Shown here: piece after piece, positions 4,460 to 6,668 of the stretch
Layout: each line of letters starts with the position of its first letter
Numbering within the stretch: the first letter of the stretch is position 1
DNA from: Moraxellaceae bacterium
GTDB lineage: Bacteria > Pseudomonadota > Gammaproteobacteria > Pseudomonadales > UBA3067
DNA: 6,668 bases
Direction of reading: 5' to 3'
Assembly (NCBI GenBank): GCA_002401525.1
Contig: NVTH01000070.1
Coordinates: 1-6,668, forward strand
Made by a program: the position numbers and the translations under genes
Notes under the pieces: model-generated
Database searches by the model: none
What the model was told of the DNA's origin: nothing
The model's input: the letters and a program-made list of their open reading frames with translations, nothing else

Positions 4460-4530
4460 ATAAGGGAGCAATAATTTCAAAACCTGTGACGTAGAGACCT
4501 ATGGGGGATGGCTCATTGGTTTCTAAAAAT

Positions 4531-4620
4531 AGGGGCATGTATCATATTAACTGTTTTACTCGACCGTAAAGGCCACTCCTTATAATTTAACGAAAACCAT
4601 CTTCTTTATTCCCGCGAAGG
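4531..4620 (+). repeat. Dispersed 90-bp repeat, copy 2
   Basis: This is the gap-free counterpart of 1442-1531 (15 mismatches in 90 bases by hand). It has the same orientation and ends at the same CCGCGAAGG core. Here the REP palindrome at the right end is better kept. Similarity stops within a few bases of that palindrome, so the palindrome marks the right boundary of the element. Confidence 0.75.
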
Positions 4621-4625
4621 CGGGA
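4610..4625. repeat. REP-type palindrome at the end of repeat copy 2
   Basis: TCCCGC (4610-4615) and GCGGGA (4620-4625) form a perfect 6-bp stem around GAAG. It is the same core as at 1595-1614 but with the complementary loop, that is, in inverse orientation, and with shorter arms. Confidence 0.75.
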
Positions 4626-4637
4626 TGTAGTGGCATA

Positions 4638-4678
4638 CCAAATTTGGCCACCAAGTTAGAGGTGATATAATCATCACC
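4638..4678 (+). promoter_or_regulatory. Strong regulated promoter without a clear gene
   Basis: A perfect TATAAT (4666-4671) has TTGGCC (4644-4649) 16 bp upstream as a 4 of 6 -35 match. The -35 is overlapped by the palindrome CCAAATTTGG (4638-4647), and TGGCATACCA just before it resembles operators of GntR-type regulators. The -10 lies inside a second dyad, GGTGAT (4661-4666) and ATCACC (4673-4678). Two separate dyads on the two promoter elements suggest control by one or two repressors. Confidence 0.5.
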
Positions 4679-4696
4679 ATTAACGAAGGTAGCATT

Positions 4697-4774
4697 ATGA
4701 CAATACAAAGAAATTTGCAAGGGTACCAAAACTTACAATTGAAAGTTGGTTCAACTAAAATAGGTCTCGTCTAA
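4697..4774 (+). CDS. Possible 25-residue peptide or remnant of a gene's 5' end
   Basis: ATG 4697 is preceded by GAAGG (4685-4689) and lies about 19 bases downstream of the expected start of the 4638-4678 promoter. The frame encodes 25 residues beginning MTIQRNLQGYQNLQLK and ends at TAA 4772-4774. The product has no membrane segment or recognised motif. It may be a true small protein, a leader peptide, or the surviving 5' end of a gene whose body was lost. The membrane-protein gene starts 84 bp further on. Confidence 0.3.
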   Translation: MTIQRNLQGYQNLQLKVGSTKIGLV

Positions 4775-4858
4775 CAAGTACTTTTTTTGCGCAAATAAAA
4801 ACGCGCCAAAGCAGCAATGCTGTTGATGGATACGTTAAGAGCCTGCACGGAGTATTGA

Positions 4859-5272
4859 ATGAACCCTAATGAAATTGCGCTACTTTTGAATTCTTACAGC
4901 GCGGCAATAGCGAATGAGACAAGTTTGTGGACTATGTATGTTGCGGCAACTTTTGCTGCTGCGGGGTTTGGCATAAATTCAACAAACCTGTCTAATTTTA
5001 AAATGGCTGCTTTCGCAGTGATTGGTTTTTTAGCTTTTGCAGTAGGCCAATTTTGGATGGTATCTATCAGTCATTCAAAGAGGGAAATTATTCAGGGTAT
5101 ATTCGAATGCCAAGCCAATACTGGCGTTGATGTTTTCCTCCAAAGTATCGTTGCGGAAGGGGTAGGTCGGTTGGGTGCAATAGCGACCCATTTGTTTATA
5201 AATTCGTGTGTAATAGCAATTCTTTTATATCGGTCAATCACTATCAAATATAAGGGTGAAAACCATACTTAA
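4859..5272 (+). CDS. Small integral membrane protein with three helices
   Basis: The 137-residue product has three hydrophobic segments at about 22-40 (TMYVAATFAAAGFGIN), 47-70 (AAFAVIGFLAFAVGQFW) and 105-125 (HLFINSCVIAILLYR). A polar loop of about 35 residues (SHSKREIIQG to VAEGVGRLG) lies between the second and third. The tail is short, basic and polar. It has no cleavable signal. CGGAG (4848-4852) lies 6 bases before the ATG. I cannot assign a family; size and topology are like many bacterial inner-membrane proteins of unknown role. It could be transcribed from the 4638-4678 promoter. Confidence 0.65.
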   Translation: MNPNEIALLLNSYSAAIANETSLWTMYVAATFAAAGFGINSTNLSNFKMAAFAVIGFLAFAVGQFWMVSISHSKREIIQGIFECQANTGVDVFLQSIVAEGVGRLGAIATHLFINSCVIAILLYRSITIKYKGENHT

Positions 5273-5313
5273 CATCGATAGGCGGGTGTCATGTTTGGCT
5301 GGTGTCGAGGCTG

Positions 5314-5319
5314 TATAAT
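5314..5319 (+). promoter_or_regulatory. -10 box for the thioesterase gene
   Basis: TATAAT stands 22 bp before the thioesterase start, followed by an AT-rich stretch and an almost ideal AAAGGAGGT ribosome site (5330-5338). No good -35 is present at 16-18 bp, so an activator or an upstream promoter may be needed. Confidence 0.4.
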
Positions 5320-5341
5320 TATTTAAATTAAAGGAGGTACA

Positions 5342-5764
5342 ATGAGTAAAGGGATATTCCAAAAAATGTTAGATGGCGAGCTTCCAATGCCTAAAGCGGC
5401 AGCCACTTTGGGGGCTCAAATTATTGAGGTTGACACTGTATCTGGAACAATCGAAGTTGAATTCGAAGCAAAGGATGAATTCACTAATCCTGTCGGTAAT
5501 ATACAGGGCGGTTTTCTCGCAGCAATGCTGGATGACACGATGGGACCAGCCTTAACGGCCACTTTAAATGAAAATGAATTCGCTCCTACACTTGAGCTGA
5601 AGGTCAATTTTATTGCTCCTGCTAAAGTAGGCAAGATTATTGGATATGGCCGCATTATTTCAAAGGGAGGAAGTGTCTGTGTTCTGGAAGGTGAGCTCAA
5701 GCAAGATGGCAAACTTGTGGCCCGCTCTTCTGCTACTGCCCTAATCAGAAGGATAAATAAATAA
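5342..5764 (+). CDS. PaaI-type hotdog-fold acyl-CoA thioesterase
   Basis: This 140-residue single hotdog domain is of the PaaI/4HBT superfamily, the usual length. Strands begin at about 24 (GAQIIEVDTVSGTIEVEFEA). The active-site turn and central helix are NPVGNIQGGFLAAMLDDTMG (49-68), with N53, G56-G57 and D64/D65 at positions used for catalysis in this superfamily. The remaining sheet is LELKVNFIAPAKVGKIIGYG and later strands ending in ARSSATALI. These enzymes act as oligomers and hydrolyse acyl- or aryl-CoA thioesters in the cytoplasm. The substrate cannot be read here, and no phenylacetate or fatty-acid genes lie nearby. A near-consensus Shine-Dalgarno suggests strong translation. It appears to be a single-gene unit. 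Confidence 0.88.
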   Translation: MSKGIFQKMLDGELPMPKAAATLGAQIIEVDTVSGTIEVEFEAKDEFTNPVGNIQGGFLAAMLDDTMGPALTATLNENEFAPTLELKVNFIAPAKVGKIIGYGRIISKGGSVCVLEGELKQDGKLVARSSATALIRRINK

Positions 5765-5911
5765 CGAATGTAATAACAGGAATATACTAACCAGTGCGTG
5801 TTGCTGAATCGCCTACATAGGTTTCTCTGTCGAGCTGCGTGCCGGTAATAGAGCAATATCTTAATTTAATTTATCGGTTTCTCATAGACGCAAGCGTAAG
5901 GCGATCAGCGT

Positions 5912-6454
5912 ATGAAAAACACCAAACCGCTTTCAGTTGAAATAGAAGGGAAAGGTAAAAGCCCGGTAGAGCTATTTGATCTGGCAAAGGAATTATTAAG
6001 GAACAGTGTGCGCTCAGAAATAATTTATTTGGATGGAGTAGTCCGTCTATATGGGATTTGGGAGCCTGATATAGAGCACTCAGTAAAGGCCTTAGAAGCT
6101 CACTTAGGTTTAGCAATATCCATCAACAATTTGAAGGTTCAGTACATCACTGAAAATAATCAATTGCTGGAGCCAATAATGGCCTTAGCAGTAAAGCTAA
6201 GAGAAGAATACGCGGGTGATTTGGTTGGAGATATTAGCAAGAGGCGAGGCCTCATCATGGGAATGAAAGCGTCTGATAATGGATTAAGAATTATTTTATC
6301 ACACGTTCCCTTGTCTGAGCTTATTGGGTACACCTCGGACTTATCGAAAATCACGGCAGGTACGGCTAAAGCCAAAGTGAATTTTCATAAATACGAATTA
6401 TTTCCTAAAGGACCGATGCCAGATGAACCCGTTTCTATGGCCGTACGATACTAA
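5912..6454 (+). CDS. Stand-alone elongation factor G domain III + domain V protein
   Basis: The 180 residues align with EF-G but only with two of its five domains. Residues 6-82 match domain III: PLSVEIEGKGKSPVELFDLA corresponds to its start, and DGVVRLYGIWEPDIEHSVKA with INNLKVQYIT corresponds to the GMGELHLE region and the VQYRET end. After only about four residues LLEPIM (85-90) opens domain V: EEYAGDLVGDISKRRGLIMGM, HVPLSELIGYTSDL, KVNFHKYELFP. Domain IV, which normally sits between them, and the GTPase domain and domain II are absent, so it cannot hydrolyse GTP. In EF-G, III and V pack together and face the ribosomal GTPase centre. The precise joins and complete frame argue for a functional derivative rather than debris. 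TAAGGCGA precedes the ATG at 8-9 bases. Confidence 0.82.
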   Translation: MKNTKPLSVEIEGKGKSPVELFDLAKELLRNSVRSEIIYLDGVVRLYGIWEPDIEHSVKALEAHLGLAISINNLKVQYITENNQLLEPIMALAVKLREEYAGDLVGDISKRRGLIMGMKASDNGLRIILSHVPLSELIGYTSDLSKITAGTAKAKVNFHKYELFPKGPMPDEPVSMAVRY

Positions 6455-6536
6455 CAAAAACATGAAGCCCAATACTTAGAAAATCTATGAAGCTATTGGC
6501 TTTATCTCTATCTTTAATCCAGAACGGAGTTCTGAA

Positions 6537-6668
6537 ATGATAAAAATAAAAAAAGTTAATCCTAGAATTAAAACTAAGTTTTCCATGGCAGCCCCATTTT
6601 GGCGAATAATATTTTTTGTTTATCTATTCGTTGGCATTACCTCCGCGAAGGTTTATGCCGAAACATGT
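6537..6668 (+). CDS. N-terminus of a probable exported protein (runs off window)
   Basis: The frame runs 44 codons from ATG 6537 to the window edge without a stop. GGAG (6526-6529) lies 7 bases before the ATG. The N-terminus is strongly basic (MIKIKKVNPRIKTKF), followed by a hydrophobic stretch FWRIIFFVYLFVGI and then SAKVYAETC. VYA before ET is a good signal-peptidase I site, so the product is probably Sec-exported to the periplasm or beyond. A shorter start at ATG 6585 (MAAPFWRIIF) would give a more usual signal length, but no Shine-Dalgarno stands before it. The mature part is outside the window, so no function can be given. Confidence 0.6.
   Translation, partial: MIKIKKVNPRIKTKFSMAAPFWRIIFFVYLFVGITSAKVYAETC

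Noticed and set aside
4505..4590. Short frame MAHWFLKIGACIILTVLL near the start of repeat copy 2
   Set aside because: It lies mostly within the dispersed repeat and the equivalent frame is not kept in copy 1.
4768..4840. Possible integron attC site (GTCTAAC at 4768 with GTTAAGA at 4834)
   Set aside because: The left core fits RYYYAAC, but the right one does not fit GTTRRRY, the inner arms do not pair, and other gene boundaries lack such sites.
5416..5856. Long minus-strand open frame across the thioesterase gene
   Set aside because: It is antisense to a clear hotdog-domain gene, with Ser/Leu/Ile-rich composition typical of a shadow frame.

Overview
The window is a 6.7 kb stretch of moderately AT-rich bacterial DNA with the look of an accessory region. 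It holds four toxin-antitoxin (TA) modules, REP-type palindromes and short unrelated genes separated by spacers. The organism cannot be named. The REP core (ATTCCCGC-CTTC-GCGGGAAT), the Shine-Dalgarno sequences and the mix of vapBC, yefM-yoeB and brnTA modules fit a proteobacterium, most likely a gammaproteobacterium. This is inference.

Layout. Positions 3-131 are the 3' end of an SGNH/GDSL-type hydrolase. Next come vapBC on the minus strand (139-737) and, diverging from it, a yefM-type antitoxin (896-1138) whose toxin partner (1138-1402) is a clear pseudogene. A repeat-rich spacer (1403-1681) carries one copy of a 90-bp dispersed repeat and a REP palindrome. An intact yefM-yoeB pair follows on the minus strand (1682-2207), then a brnTA pair on the plus strand (2472-2980). 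Everything after this is on the plus strand: a TPR protein (3051-3554), an unrecognised 191-residue protein (3659-4234), a gene-poor spacer with the second 90-bp repeat and an orphan regulated promoter (4235-4858), a small three-helix membrane protein (4859-5272), a PaaI-type thioesterase (5342-5764), a mini-protein made only of elongation factor G domains III and V (5912-6454), and the start of an exported protein (6537 onward).

How the parts relate. Each TA pair has its own control region. Both yefM genes are preceded by 17-bp inverted repeats of identical geometry (GTACG-N7-CGTAC), so the surviving antitoxins may share operators. brnT has a promoter whose predicted start site falls on the ATG, with its own GTAC dyad. 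A diverged repeat of about 40 bp sits at the edges of the TA modules (109-145, 1651-1689, 2394-2433) and may mark module junctions. From 3051 onward the genes show no common pathway.

The most unusual items are the EF-G domain III+V protein, which lacks the GTPase, domain II and domain IV; the toxin pseudogene beside an intact antitoxin; the matched yefM operators; and the repeats bordering the TA modules. No CRISPR array, rRNA, tRNA, transposase or integrase gene is visible.
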